A DNA stretch of 64,000 bases from Tanypteryx hageni (Eukaryota; Arthropoda; Insecta; Odonata; Petaluridae). Position 1 is the first letter of the stretch, and each line of letters starts with the position of its first letter. The DNA lies in contig CM054114.1 in the NCBI GenBank assembly GCA_028673005.1, positions 11,005,108-11,069,107 of the forward strand, given 5' to 3'. Both the position numbers and the translations under genes were made by a program. Shown in pieces: positions 11,001-23,654 of the stretch. The notes beneath the pieces are model-generated. The model made no database searches. It saw only the letters and a list, made by a program, of their open reading frames with translations, and had not been told where the DNA came from.

Positions 11001-14000
11001 GTTTTACAACTTTTTAAGATACTTTTCCAGTTTCATACTGAATGCATGCTATGTAAAGAAAAATCTTAACGTTAATCCCGTAAAAAGACTTTTCATTTAT
11101 TACAATAAGAGTATAAATTCTCTGTAAAAAATACTTTGAAAGTTAAATTAGACATTGCGAGCAAAAAATACGTTACTGTGAACACAAAATGCGTCTCTAC
11201 TTGATGCAGTCCTTAATAACTGATGAAGATATTGGGACGTAACAAAAGATTCCTGATAATCAGGACGGAACATAATATATTAAGTTTTGCTAAGCGAATT
11301 CTGCAAATTCTTTTACTGGCAGCATCTATGAAATAAAGTAACTTACGCTTTATCATATTGTTTCCCAATGTTACAGAAATCATTACCTATGCTTTTATTC
11401 ATGTAACCTTGAGGCTTGAGTGTATAAAATTGCCACTTTATAAGGGACGAATTTGTGTGTTTTTAATGATAATTACAACAAGCGATCGCTATGTTTTCAA
11501 TGTTTATCTCAAGGCAAAGTTCCATACAAAACTAAAATACCCTTCCTCAACGAAAGCTTCAATCATTTGATAAGATTAATTAAGTCGGGTGTGCTACATT
11601 AGCTTTGAAGTTTTCGTCGATATTATTCAATAGGCATTCTGCTAATAGTTTTAAAAGTAGTAAATAAATTGTCTGAGCTAAATTTTATGCCATGTAGTTT
11701 TGAATGTAAAAAATTAGTGAAAGATGGTTTGATCTTTCCTTCGAGTGCCGAAGACGCGTCCAATAGCTGTTCAGTCTTCCTTGTTTTAGATAAAATTTCA
11801 TTTTAGTGCATCATATAGAAATAATTGACTAAACTTAATTGGGCATAATATGAAAGTCTCCGCAATGGCAAAATCTGTCGAATAAAAACACAATTGTTGG
11901 CACAAGATTTGCTCGCTACCTGTCTCTGAAATCCCAGTAAATGTCCCAAAATGATGTTTCTAATAGAAATTATTATATAAGATTCGGAGGGGGTTTCATG
12001 CTGTTAATCATTAATGTTATAAATTTATTGTCGATTTGATAGGCGGGCACTTTCCTGGAAATGAGATAGTACATACCAACATATAATTCGTAACGACGGA
12101 AAGAAATTCATATTGGTTGAATTTACAAATCTTGCTAGTTAGTACAAATAGGAAGCCATCTTTGTTAGTAACTTAATGCACCAAAAACACCTTGTACCCA
12201 ACTCTTTGATGTACAATTCTGGAAGTAGGAATGCGTAAGAAAATATCTGAATTCTTATGTAAACTACATGAAAATTACTCGAATTTCATCAATTTTGATT
12301 TTATGATTTTTCCTTTATTTAAGTTCCAAGGATCTGATTTTTTCATTTACGTCACCTATTGATTGGTATATATAATTAAGGTTTACAACTACTGAAAGAA
12401 ACCCAATAAATCAGCGCAATATAAAGAGAAAATATCCAATCCCAGAAATTTTTGACAAGCAATGAAACGAATTGTATAACGGTAGTAGAATATTAGTAAA
12501 CATACCTAAATCTATTACAGATTACCTATCAAAAAATTACTTCTTAATATTTATTGAGAGAATCGAAAATTTGGGAGACCATGAGACGTTGGCAAGGGCT
12601 GGTTGCTATACACCTAACAAATAATAAGATGTCTTAAGAAAATTACGACGGAACCTTAGCCGACGAAGCGAATGCTGACATCAAATATGGACTCATGAGT
12701 ACGACTAGACGGTAATGACTTTTACACCTGCCGTAATTGTGAATTAGACACTTGTTCTGACTACTTATAATCATTTTTCAGCCGAAGAATATCTTTTTAA
12801 CTTAGATTATTTTAGTATCGACCAACACTATTAGGAACATGGGAAAAGTCCGAAAAATAATTACCGGTTGTTTTATTGCAAAGAAGGTTATTATAAAATT
12901 ATTACTATACTAATATAAACCGCAGTTTTTTTATAAAATAAGAATGACATTTCCTTGTCATTCTTGCTAAATGATGTACTTTGGATATCGCCGAGATTTT
13001 AGAAACATTGACGTTTATAATAACTAAAATAATTTTAAACGTCTAAAAGATGGGAAATACCTTAGGCATTGCAAGCAATACACAATGAGTTGTAACCTTA
13101 CCATAAAACGATGAGGAAATGTATTTCATCTACATATAGCAATTGCGCTCTTACATCAGTGAAAATTAGTACATTTATTTTTATAATAGGTTTAGGTTTT
13201 CGACATATATCGTATTATTACAATGTGGAGAAATATAAACTAAAAAAATCATGACTGAATTATTTTGTCATATTTAGACTATTCCTTACCTGTTATTTTA
13301 AAAATCTAAACTAAATTATTAACTTCAGTTATGTGTTCAGCATATAAATAGAAACTATGATGTCATCCTTTATTAATTATGGAAATCTTTAAAAGTAAAA
13401 AATTGTTTTAAAAATAACCGATAATTAATTAAGGGATAAATCAAATTACGCCTAGAACAAAAATAATAGTAAAATCTAAAATTTCTCCTGAGCAAAGCTT
13501 ATATTATTATAATAAGATATTAGAAATGAAGTCCATTACATCAATGTTTGCGGTGATTAAATGAATAAGATCATTTCTTCAGTTATTATTCTAACGCAGA
13601 CGGGAGAGGTCTCAAGAAATAACATATGGAAAATGTTTAAAAAAGGCATTGATGTGATAAGAAGATTAAAAAAGAAATGTATTCCAATCTTAACAATTAT
13701 CTAAAATTTAATGAATCTTTAGATTGAAGGCATGGTGTTTACGCAGCTTATAATCTTTTGATATATGATGCGTGTATTCGAATAATAAATAAGGAAGCAT
13801 TAATGTATATAATACGAGAGCGATAGTAATTAAAGATAGAAGAATTAGATGTATCAAGTGATTAAGACAGTTTTTGTGGGTGAAGAGAGTGTCGAATATT
13901 TTAGAGTAGAGTTATGGAATATATAAAACATAATAAAGGGAGAGAAGAGATATTTTTAATAAATTAAACAATGAGGAGAAGGTAAAGAGAAGGATTAGCT

Positions 14001-14600
14001 GGAAAGTGTGAAATTGTTTGGTGACCGAAAAAATCTTATTTTTTTAATTTTAAAAGGCGGAATATAGAAATTATTTTAGTAGTTACTACAAAATTGTATA
14101 TGTAAAGCATTTGTCGCATCTAAATAATTTGAAAATTATATTTCAACCGAAGAAGGCTGGCGTTCGAATAGCATGGCAGTAGTCGGTTGTATGTGTTATT
14201 TTGGAGCAGCAACCCATTCTCTAGAAATTTGGTGTGGCATTTACATATTTAATTGAGAAAAAGGTAAACATCGCTACCTATATAATCAAAATGTTTTCTA
14301 GAATTAATTATAAAGCAAATTTGGATATTATAAAGACTCGAGTCTAAAGCTATTCGTAATTCTTATGTTAGTTTTAGAATGTATAAAAGATATAAATCCA
14401 GCATAAGAATAAATACGTTGATGACACACATGTATTGCCAGCATCCCTAACAAACGAGAGGTACTCACTGAAAATTGTTCACATTGGGCAAAAGAAACTG
14501 AAACTATTTCGAGTTTTAGATGGTCCGTTTTCCATAATCACCGGCCCACTATGAATTTACATGAGAACTTTTTTAAAAACTCCAAAACCTTTTAAAAACT
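11001..14600. other. 3.6 kb AT-rich DNA without a recognisable gene
   Basis: AT-rich, with short open frames only (such as 11358-11570). No domain, bounded transposon or long inverted repeat was seen by eye. Around 13.59-13.99 kb there are purine-rich segments with a faint LINE-like flavour that I could not substantiate. Confidence 0.5.
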
Positions 14601-16700
14601 TTGGACCTCATTAACTCAATTCGCGTCTTGTGCAAACACTGGTCTATGAGCCGTCCGGAGACGACGGCAAGTGCTCGGGCAAGCGATCCGTGCACGCGTG
14701 GAATTCCTCGGACCGCAGCGACGGAGAAAAAAGCCGTAGAGAGGGAAATATAATTTGCATGAAAATGCGTGGCTAGGAGCAGAATCCCGCAAAGTAAGGA
14801 ACATCGCAAAAATAGTTTGGAGAATGTCGTTCCGCGAAAGAGCATTCGAGAAAATTACAAAAGTCCCGTCTGGCTTCCGTTGGTTGGCTCGATGGAAGAA
14901 AGCAGGACGCCTATGGAGCAGTCACGTGACATAGGCTTCCTCTCCCATTGGTCCATCAATCGGAAGCCAGGGAAAAGAACCACGAGTCTTATGCTCCAAA
15001 AGGAAATTCAAGGTTAGAAAATGAGAAAATTTTCTCAATCTAAAAAATTAACCACATTATTATGCGGTGGATATTAATTCAAGTCGCTTAAACGCGCTTT
15101 AACGATAGTTCTTCGTCTCCAAGGGGCTCAAGGTGGGTGCGATCTGTCTCACGTGGAATTTCTTCGTCTGCACGGCGAGCGGAGTCCCCGAGTCTTGGTC
15201 CATAGGTGGCCGGCAGAACGCGGTGCGCGGTGCAGGGCTTCGTGGGGCCGGTCGGCGAAGCGGAGATGGCGGGCCCGCCATGGGAGCCCCGGAGAACCAG
15301 AAAAATCGAACGAGTTAGCCCGGCTCCTCCTCGTTCTTCCCTCCCCCCTCCTCCTATCCCCCTCCCCTCGCACGCGTGAAAAAAAGCCTTTTCGGAGACG
15401 GCCATGTTGGCTCCAGCGAGAGAGGGTCTCTCCCCACACGCGGCTCCCCCATTGAGTCATGGCGCGGGGGGGAGAGGGCGGGGGAGGCAGACCCCGCCCC
15501 CTCCGAATACTTTCTCTCGTTTTTCCCGACCGGCCATTTTTAAGCCCGCCCACTTTTTCATCCCCTGCCCCCCCCCCTCCCACCTCCTGCTTCCTCCCCC
15601 GCTCTCCTCTCTTCGCCTCCCCCTTGCCATCCACCAAGCTACCTCATTTACCCTTCTGGGAGCGAGGCTTTTTTTCCTCCACGCATATCCAAGTCCCTCG
15701 CCTCCTACTCCTCCACCCTTTAAACAATATTCCTTCCTCTTACTCCCTCCCACCGACCTCCCGCATCCCCCTCCCATACCCCACAAGGGTTTTTAGAGGA
15801 GAGAGAGACGAAATGGCAAGGGCATTATTTTTATTCCCAAATGCGCCCCTCTCCTTATATGTCGAAATGACCTGAGCGGAGGTCCTACAAGGGTTTCCTT
15901 CGTCCTCGGGAGGGTCCTCTCCTCGTCCTCTCTTCGTCCTCTCTTCCCATCTTCCTTCTCTCCCTCTTCCTTCTTTCTATTCCTCTCAGAACGGGGACGG
16001 GCGGGCCAGGAATTTGGGCGCGTTACGCCCTCCCTCTCCCGCCATCTCCCTGCATGCTTGCTTGGACTTCCTCCCTTTCTCTCTCCTTCTTCTCCCTCTC
16101 CCCCGCCCTCTCTGAAGAGTAGAATGGAAAAGGGCAGACACAGGCACATGAAGCGATTAGTTCCTCAACATTAGGGAAGAAATGTGGGCCCCACATTTAT
16201 TACAATGCGGGCCGAGTTTTTTTATTAGTATTTCGCGGCGGTTTTTTTGGAAAGGAAGAGAAGGCACGGAAAAGGGGTTTTGGTGGAAATTTCTTCCACC
16301 GTTATAGTATTCTCGCCATGGAAAGAATGTCGGAATGGAGACGACGCGCAAAGGAAGGCCGTGGTACCATCAGGGGGCTTCATAGTGTCGACGTCTCGAA
16401 TGCCACGAATCCCATGGCGACATCCGACGATAAAGGCGAAGAGAAGAAAGCGGTTAGAAGAGAAATGCACTCGTCGGCGGTGAACTCGAGGGCAGGTCGT
16501 GCTGATGTCGCTTGAAGGGATGATGACGGCGATGTGGGCTATGGTAAAGGCGGCGTCGCTTGCGAGATGTGCGCCGAGAACGTCTTTAATACCATTGTGT
16601 GCGTGTCATCGCAGAAACATGCGTTTACAACCATTTTACCGAGTCAGAGCTGAGAATATATCTCCGTTAGCTGTTAAATTCCATAGGTAACTGCTAGCAA
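14601..16700. promoter_or_regulatory. CpG-rich block, candidate promoter/CpG island
   Basis: GC content and CpG density rise abruptly relative to the AT-rich flanks. CG-bearing sequence is dense at 14.63-14.75, 15.13-15.49, 16.0-16.05 and 16.2-16.6 kb. In between (15.33-16.13 kb) the plus strand is strongly pyrimidine-rich. Several overlapping open frames exist on both strands because of the base composition, but none carries a recognisable domain. A TSS/CpG island or first-exon region of an unidentified transcript is plausible. I see no diagnostic TATA box or coding start. Confidence 0.45.
14870..14970. repeat. 101-bp imperfect palindrome centred on a CACGTG E-box
   Basis: CTGGCTTCCG (14870-14879) is matched by CGGAAGCCAG (14961-14970), and GCCTATG (14909-14915) by CATAGGC (14930-14936). 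The intervening arm sequences are also partly complementary. Close to the centre lies GTCACGTGAC (14921-14930), a self-complementary decamer containing the E-box CACGTG. An inverted CCAAT box (ATTGG, 14947-14951) sits in the right arm. It may be a regulatory site, a hairpin or a small MITE. Confidence 0.6.
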
Positions 16701-17640
16701 TTATTTTGTTTTGGTGGAAATATATACTGATGAAGGAACATCACCGAGGTATCGATGAGAGAAAAAATATAATAGCATAAGTGAAAACGTTGTTTCCGCG
16801 AAATATCTTAGTGCATAATTAGGTGAAGCGATCTGGTCCAGCAAAAGAACTGTTGCTATAAACAAAATCAAAAGTAGTTGGTATTAGGTGAAAATATCTC
16901 AAGATCGGGTATGAAGTACACCTGACAACGGTGCTTGTACTTTTTGAAACGCTACGCAAATTATGTTCTACAAATTCTTAATTTTCATTGGAAATAATAT
17001 AAAATTTAAAAAAAAGAATCTTTATAAAAGGCCCGTTATCCATCTCATTTAGTAAACAAGAAATTAGCAGAGGAGTTATTTATCCTCCATATAGCTTCAA
17101 ATGTAGACAATTTGGTGGTAAACATCATCCTTATGTCGGAACAAAGTTTTTCGAGCTCTTACAATGAATAGAGGAAAAATAGTCTTCAGAAAATTCAATA
17201 CTTGAAGGTAAAAAACATTAATTCACAAAATAGTTCTCTCTCTCTCTATCTCTTCCTCTCTCTCTCCTTATCTCTCGCTTTTTTCATTTAATGCACTATA
17301 AATTCACGATTTCAGAAACAACACTTGCAACTACAGCAATAACGAGAGGAAATTCCCTTGCATCAGGTGGAACTTTGGAATACCGCGCAGTCTGTTGCCT
17401 GCGCCATTCTACTCCTCGAGTGAGTTACCGCCGCCGCTGGAGAGTAAAAGCCTTCTAGCCACCGTTCCTCCATCTTTCCCTGCTCCGTTTCTCCCTTCTC
17501 TGTAAAATTTGGAAGCATCGTAGCGGATCGGAAAGGGCCCTTTTATAAAAAAAAAGGGCGGGAGACGTCTTATATTTATACTCCTTGCAATTCTTTACAT
17601 TTTTTGCGCTCGGCGCATGCTCTCCCCTTTGCGCTGGCAG
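16701..17640. other. AT-rich spacer with a GC-richer patch
   Basis: 16.7-17.33 kb is AT-rich and includes a short CT microsatellite at 17233-17280. From 17.34 kb the sequence becomes GC-richer. At 17540-17567, TTTTATAAAA is followed by GGGCGGG, a TATA-like sequence beside a GC-box-like sequence, which could be a core promoter but is unsupported by any downstream gene. Confidence 0.35.
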
Positions 17641-17654
17641 AGCGGCCGGCGTAA

Positions 17655-18095
17655 AAGGGCGGAGGGGGGAGGCGAGGAGAGAGAGGGAGGAGAGGAGTTT
17701 TAAACTGCACGGAGAGGAGGATAAGTGAGAGAAAACGGTTTGAAATAAAAAAGAAGTTTTCTCTTCGTTCAGAAAACACGGGGAAGGGGTTCGTAGATGA
17801 AGAAAGGGAGGGAAGGGAAAAAGGGGAGGGGGAGAGAGGAGGGGAAGAGGGGAGGAAAGGAAAGAGGATGGCCATTCGGAGGAAGTGTTTACTTTGAATT
17901 ATCCTCCTCGAGCTGGTCTTCGCAATTTTCCACAGCCTATAGGGTTAGCGAAGGAAATAAAAGGAGCGGCAGATAACGGGTCGTGAAAAGAGAGGGAGGA
18001 GATGTCGCGATAAATTGGAGGAAGAGATAATGAGATAGAAAGAGGGAGATAGAGGGAGAGAGGGAAAGAGAGCGGGAGAGAGAGGGGGAGAGAGA
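17655..18095. repeat. polypurine (GA-rich) tract
   Basis: The plus strand is dominated by G and A (GGGAGAGAGGAGGGG-type sequence) at 17.66-17.71 and 17.80-17.87 kb. After a mixed segment (17.88-17.98 kb) GAGAGGGAGA-type repeats resume at 17.98-18.09 kb. This is low-complexity sequence. The minus-strand open frames over it are serine/leucine/proline-rich shadows. Confidence 0.7.
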
Positions 18096-20267
18096 TAGAA
18101 TGGAACTACCGCAGTTCGCTCTATCTTGTGTTATGTCGGTAGGAGATGATAGAAGTTTCCAAACCCAGAAAATGTAATCCAGGTGTTTTATCAGCAATCC
18201 TGGGTTCGAAACTTCGTTTCATGTCGGTCTTAAATGCTTCCTCTTTTTACCCATTTCGGCAGGGTGGTTCGGTGTTTGAGAAGGCGTTCGCTTTTATCTT
18301 TGGATTAGGAAACCTCGCTGTGCTTATGTTGAAATCATTAATGTTACTTTAACTGCGCCAGGACTTATGGGTGTAGACGTTTACGAAATGGATATTTGGC
18401 AGAAAGTAATTTCGTTTAGTGAGTGGTAGTTTGAAACTGAATCCTGGGCCAACGGCAATTTTTTTATTGAGGAGGATTTAGCAAATACTAAAAATGCTTT
18501 TTACCACGTTTTGTTTTATAGACGCGCTTTTATTTTCGTTCCTGCTTTCGGTCTATGAAATCGATTGAATTAAAATACCAAATAAACGTTAAGAGATATG
18601 AGACCAAAATTTGTAGCCTGTATTTGATCTTATGATTCCATTTATTACGCCGCCAGAGATATGTTTTGGAGAAATCGGTGGCAATCTAGGGTTGCCTTCA
18701 AATTTCTCAAATTACGATTCCGAGAAAAATATTATGAAGAGAAAGTCAAAAATTTTAATTATTTGTGTGAACTTTATTGCCATCTTTATCACTGCAGAAG
18801 AAATTTTTTTGAAAAATCGGTGAGTGTCGTGTGGACCATTTTATTTGAGAAATCGGAGAGCGTCAGGAGAGTCCTTTATAGTAATGTATTATGTTCATAT
18901 AATTAGCCAATAGGCATTTGATTAGAATCCTAAGATAGAACATACTTACATATGAATATATATATTTTTAATTAGTTATTGGATAAATGACTTTATGACA
19001 TATAATTAGGTAACTAAGCTCATAAGTAATTTTAAGTTTATAATTCTAAATAAATCTCTATAAATTAAATGTACTTTTTCATATTGCGTCGTCAAATGAA
19101 GCTCCCATTCTTTATTCACTTTTTTTGGTATCACGTCTAAAAACCGAAACTTACGTTCACCTAAGATATTGGTTTCAAATAAATTTCATTTTAAATTAGA
19201 AATATGTTCTTTCATTCAAGCAAGAGCTATCCTATGACCATATCTATGGAAGTCCTTTTCAATACAATTTACTCACGTTCAAAAAAGAGAACTAGATCCA
19301 TACCATTCACCACAAGATATTCAATGCCATAGAGACGAAAAGAATGAGAGAGAGAAAGAGAACTGGCGGACTTCCGATCGCGTCGATCTGAAAAAACAAA
19401 GAACCTTAGAGTAATCCTGTATCTCCCTTTCTCTCAGAATTCATGGTGACGTAAAAGTTTAGACATAACTATTTTTCTGCAACGAGAATCTCGCTGCAAA
19501 AATGAAATTGTAACAAATGTGCGCATTCGACATCTTCATTGTTTTCGAATCTCTTTAAGTTGCCTCGCGAAAAAATAAAAACTTCCGTACAGAAATTTCG
19601 ACATAAATAATTCAAATGTACTTAGTGCTACGCTCTAATTTACCTATTAATTCATGAAATTTCACGAAGTTTATACGCTGTTTACTTTATCTATGATGAT
19701 ATTTGACGGTTAATGTTTATAACATTGCTCATCCTATACTCGTGATAATATTTAAAATAATTAGTCATTTCTATTTTCAGAAGATAAAAGTTTTAAAGTT
19801 ATATTAAATACGTTAAGGTTTAGAGGCTACATTCCAGACACAAAATAAGCCGGATATAGCTATAAAAATCTGGCATTACTATATTTTTTTTAGTAGACTT
19901 CCATGCCATCTATATTATTTTTTTGGGTTTGTGCAGGAGTTATAAATTATATCTAATAATACCTATTACGTTTTAATAACGTCGCCATCTTATACGGTGC
20001 GAACTGTATTCAGGATTAAAATCTCAAATAATTAAACTTTATAAAAGGAATTAAAACTCTATATAATGTAAAGTATTTTAAACATTTGATTCTATTTTTA
20101 AATAAATATCCACATGGCCACATTGAGCGGTTAATAATGCACCAATGATTGTATTTCCGAAGGTAGTTTCTCAGAGAAAGAAAGTTCTTCATGATAGAAC
20201 ACCTCACGATTATCAATCGATCAATTGATAGTGAAAATAAAATTGCATACTTTTCAAACCTTTATGT
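18096..20267. other. mostly AT-rich DNA without a recognisable gene
   Basis: Short frames only. At 18234-18265 a pyrimidine run ends in TTTCGGCAG, resembling a splice acceptor, and the frame 18146-18352 crosses it, but no domain supports an exon. The rest is AT-rich and unremarkable. Confidence 0.4.
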
Positions 20268-20430
20268 ACTCCCTCCCTCTCCCTCCCTCACCATCCCTCT
20301 CCTTCTCTCTCCCTCCCTCCCTCACCCTCCCTCTCCCTCACTCTCCCTCCCTCTCTCCCTCCCTCTCTCCCTCCCTCTCTCCCTCCCTTTCTCCCTCCCT
20401 CTCTCCATCTCCCTATCACTCTTTCGTCTC
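20268..20430. repeat. CT-rich low-complexity tract with a 12-bp tandem unit
   Basis: The plus strand is almost pure C/T. From about 20343 to 20406 it is organised as roughly five tandem copies of the 12-mer CCCTCCCTCTCT. Open frames over it are compositional artefacts. Confidence 0.8.
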
Positions 20431-21480
20431 CTGTTCTCTTTTTTATGCAGATGAGGACGCCACCTCCACCTCCTTCCATTGATGCAATTATTCCTCCCGT
20501 TTGACGAATCCATAGCCAGAGGGAATTCCGCGCTTTTTCCATCATTTTGGAGTCTCAGCTGACGGTTAGGGAGGGAGGAGAGGCAGATGGAGGGGGAGAG
20601 AGAGAGTGAGGCGGGAAAAAGGAGCGGGGGAGGTGAAATATGCGTGATCACTCCACAAAGGAAAATGAAAACGTTTTTTCTGAATAGGGTTTTTTGACTC
20701 ATTAATTCTTTTTCTTTCGTTTGAAGTGAATCTGAAGGAGTTTCCCTCGTGGGATACTTGCGTATTCTATTGACCTTGTGGAAAAGAAACGGTGCATTTT
20801 GTGCGTGGTTTTCGGGTCCATTTATAGGTTGAGTTTGGTATTACGAAGTAGTTATGGAAATTTTTTGGCCTGTTGTTTTTTAAGGGTCATATCTAGTTTT
20901 CTTTTGACCGTTGCTAAATATAATAATCTCGTGCGTTTATTAAGGCACCTTGTCAGATCTTTGATTTTGTTATTTATATTTCTTTTTACTGCATTGCCAT
21001 GGCAAGCAAATGAGCGTGAATGAATTAAGTTTATAACTTACAAGATAGGAATAAAAATATAATGCAAAATATTAGGAAAAATGTTTCTTAAATTATAATT
21101 CTTCTAAACTGCAATTTTGGTCAAAATTACGGATAAAGACTTTTAATACAATTAATTTACAAATCAATAAAAAAGCAACTAATAAATGTTTATTGCTGAT
21201 AAAAGTTGTTTATAGAATTCAATAACCATTTATTCTAACCTTATCCACTTATGATTTTCAGACAGTGTTAATTAATCTCAACACATTCTTCATTCAGAGA
21301 GAAACAAATGCTTGACGTTTTGTAACACTTCTCCGGTGGCCCACGCACAACGTAAGCAGCGTCTATTGAAAAGTTTTCTTTTTTAAATTTTGTCGAATGA
21401 AATTTTGAATCGTATGAATGTCCTTCTTGTTCCTCTGCATCACAACGGAATCAGCGCTTTGAACCGACCCATCAAAAGTT
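20431..21480. other. mixed spacer with a short GA tract
   Basis: A purine-rich run at about 20565-20640 follows the CT tract above with inverted polarity. 20.65-21.48 kb is AT-rich, and frames such as 20778-21023 have no recognisable domain. Confidence 0.4.
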
Positions 21481-22920
21481 TTAATCTCTTTCCATGAAAC
21501 TCTCCAACGGCCGTTCCGGCTTATCTCCCAAACAGAAGCGTCTTTTCCCCTCTCCTTTTGCTCCTATAAAAAAACCTCCTTTACGCCTCTCGTCATCCAT
21601 CACATCCTCCGCAGAAGGACAGACCCTCGGGGAAAAGTCTCCAAGCACTCCGATCCGTGGGAGTTTCTCACGGAGCGTCCGACACTGGAAAAACTCTCCG
21701 CAGCATCCTCCTCCCGAACGGGGCCGCCGGGGGCTCACCGGTCCAGCCGCTCGAATCCCCGTCCCACCACTCTCCTCCCCTTCCCCCCTCACCCTCCCTT
21801 AAAGCTCTCTCTCCCAGGTCTTCCCAGATAGTGCGGCGGTCACTCTGGACCAGTCCTGAGCTGATTTCGGGTGTGGTCACCTTTCCCGGACCACACCCCG
21901 TAATGGACCACCCTTGCATCCCCCACCCCTCTTGCCTTTCTAGGGCGAAAAGAGGTACTACGCCAGTCCGGGAGTAACCAGTTCCTCTGCCCCGGTTGTT
22001 CTTTTTCGGAGGGTCAGTCGGCGGCCCCCCGCCCCACTCGCCCGATACCCTTCTCCCCATTTCGGACCCCACCACACCCTTTCCTTACTTTGGGACTCGC
22101 CCTTCCGCCGCCCCTTCTGAGTCCACTTCTCAAAGGCCTTTCTTACGTATATGCATCTTCCGACCATTGTTACTCATCTCATCCGTCCACGGTGCAATCT
22201 CCCTCGACTCTTTTCGTCATCGCTTCGCTCTCATCTCCTTTCCCACCCTCCCCTTTCTCACCCCTCATCCTCACCCCACCTCCTCACCCCAACTTCTCAC
22301 CTCACCTACTCACCCCGTCTCCTCATCCCACCTTCTCACCCCACCTCCTGACCCCACCTCCTCACCCCAACTCCTTACCACTCCCTCTCCGTGGAATTCT
22401 CCGACCCATACCACTCCGCTCTTTCCCTCCCTCCCAAATCCCCACTCTGATTTCCCTCTTCAGATCCACCTCTCCACTCCCCTCTATTTTCTTTATATCT
22501 CCCCTTCACCACCTCTCTCTCTCTCTCTCTCTCTCTCTCCTCGACACCCCACAATATGGCTACGATGATCCCATAACCAACGGCAATTTCGTTTTTTTTT
22601 TAATTTATCTGAATAGGTCTACTTGGTTTTTCGGGACTGGATGGATGATAGCAGCGCCTTTTATGTCGAACAATTCCGTCGATCTTAAGCTTTGCCTCTT
22701 CGTTACATCGGGGCACCGAACGAAGATTTTCCTTTTGGATCCGGTTTCCGTCGCAACCGAATTCGGCGTCCTTTACCACGAGTGCGTTCAAAATGACGCT
22801 TGCCGCCTTATCTCGCTTAGCGACGTCATTTCGGAGGCTTTTCTCAACGGTTTCTCGCCAGCAAACGACGATGCCCTCGCAATTACGAGCCTTACTATTT
22901 ACAGTCGTTAGAAGGAGTCG
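21481..22920. promoter_or_regulatory. CpG-rich / pyrimidine-rich block
   Basis: GC-rich sequence with abundant CpG (21.48-22.15 kb) grades into a nearly pure C/T plus strand (22.19-22.56 kb) and then into moderately GC-rich, CpG-containing DNA up to 22.92 kb. A 273-codon plus-strand frame (22090-22911) crosses the whole block. Its first half is low-complexity Ser/Pro/Leu, and the second half matches nothing I know, so I do not call it a gene. Promoter, enhancer or UTR function is possible. Confidence 0.35.
22257..22373. repeat. 13-bp minisatellite, nine copies
   Basis: Nine consecutive 13-bp units with consensus CTCACCCCACCTC can be laid out end to end from 22257 to 22373, with one to a few substitutions each and no length change. 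Because 13 is not a multiple of three, the repeat shifts frame each unit, which argues against coding selection. A pure (TC)n run follows at about 22517-22540. Confidence 0.85.
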
Positions 22921-23455
22921 AAATAGTTTAAGCAGGGAATGTATAAATGTTTATGCTACATTGACTTGAAAATAAGGTTTTCAGGTTATATCTAGGCGGC
23001 GATCAACGCCAAATACCAAATGAAATGCAATTTAACACTTACGTAAACGACTGTAATCGAGATGATAGTTTTATTGCATAAAAATACATATTTTCTCCAG
23101 GAGAATCAAGCAGCAAAATTGAATAATTTTTCAAGAACATACTCAAACGCAAGATTTTCTGTTAAAGAAGTTTTATCACTAAGAATCTTGTCAAATATAG
23201 GTTTAAAAATCAATACGATGCGAATTTAAAACGACACGGTTTCCGCTGGCGCGGCATATATTCAGTGCGACAAGAAATAAGCGTCGATTCGTCCCCGCAA
23301 TTTTTAATCGATCTAAGATAGCAACAAAGAAAATCTCCCCGCGGTATCTATCACGAGATGAATTTTTAAACGGGTTTTCCCAGAGCAAAAAATTGAAGCG
23401 GGAAATCGGCAATTAAATAACGCTCACACGGCGATAACCTAATCCGTGGCGTGAA
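22921..23455. other. unannotated, CpG-containing DNA
   Basis: 22.92-23.20 kb is AT-rich. 23.21-23.45 kb has conspicuous unmethylated-looking CG content without an open frame of note. It could be a conserved non-coding element, but only comparative data could show that. Confidence 0.3.
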
Positions 23456-23489
23456 GAGCGTTCACGCAGCGGGCAATTTGAGCGAGCGA

Positions 23490-23575
23490 GTGCGGGAAGG
23501 AAGAAGAGAGGGGAGGGAAGAAGAGGGGAGGGAAGGAGAGGGGGGGAGGGAGGGAGGCAAGGGGGGAGGAAACGT
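23490..23575 (+). repeat. G-rich tract with G-quadruplex potential
   Basis: The plus strand carries many runs of three or more G separated by short A/G spacers, for example GAGAGGGGGGGAGGGAGG. It fits the generic four-run G-quadruplex pattern. About 80 bp downstream the polarity flips to the CT-rich tract at 23.65 kb. Confidence 0.6.
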
Positions 23576-23654
23576 GGACTCCCTTGCACTTCGAAAGCCT
23601 CTCTACGACTTCACTTTTGTGAGAATAACGCTACACGGTCGATTCTGACGCCTT

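Noticed and set aside
15149..15637. 162-codon minus-strand Arg/Gly-rich frame and overlapping frames on both strands
   Set aside because: GC- and GA-rich sequence opens several frames at once. No domain or consistent start supports any of them.
22090..22911. 273-codon plus-strand open frame
   Set aside because: The first half is Ser/Pro/Leu low complexity imposed by the CT-rich DNA and the 13-bp minisatellite. The second half has no recognisable domain and no splice-supported neighbour.
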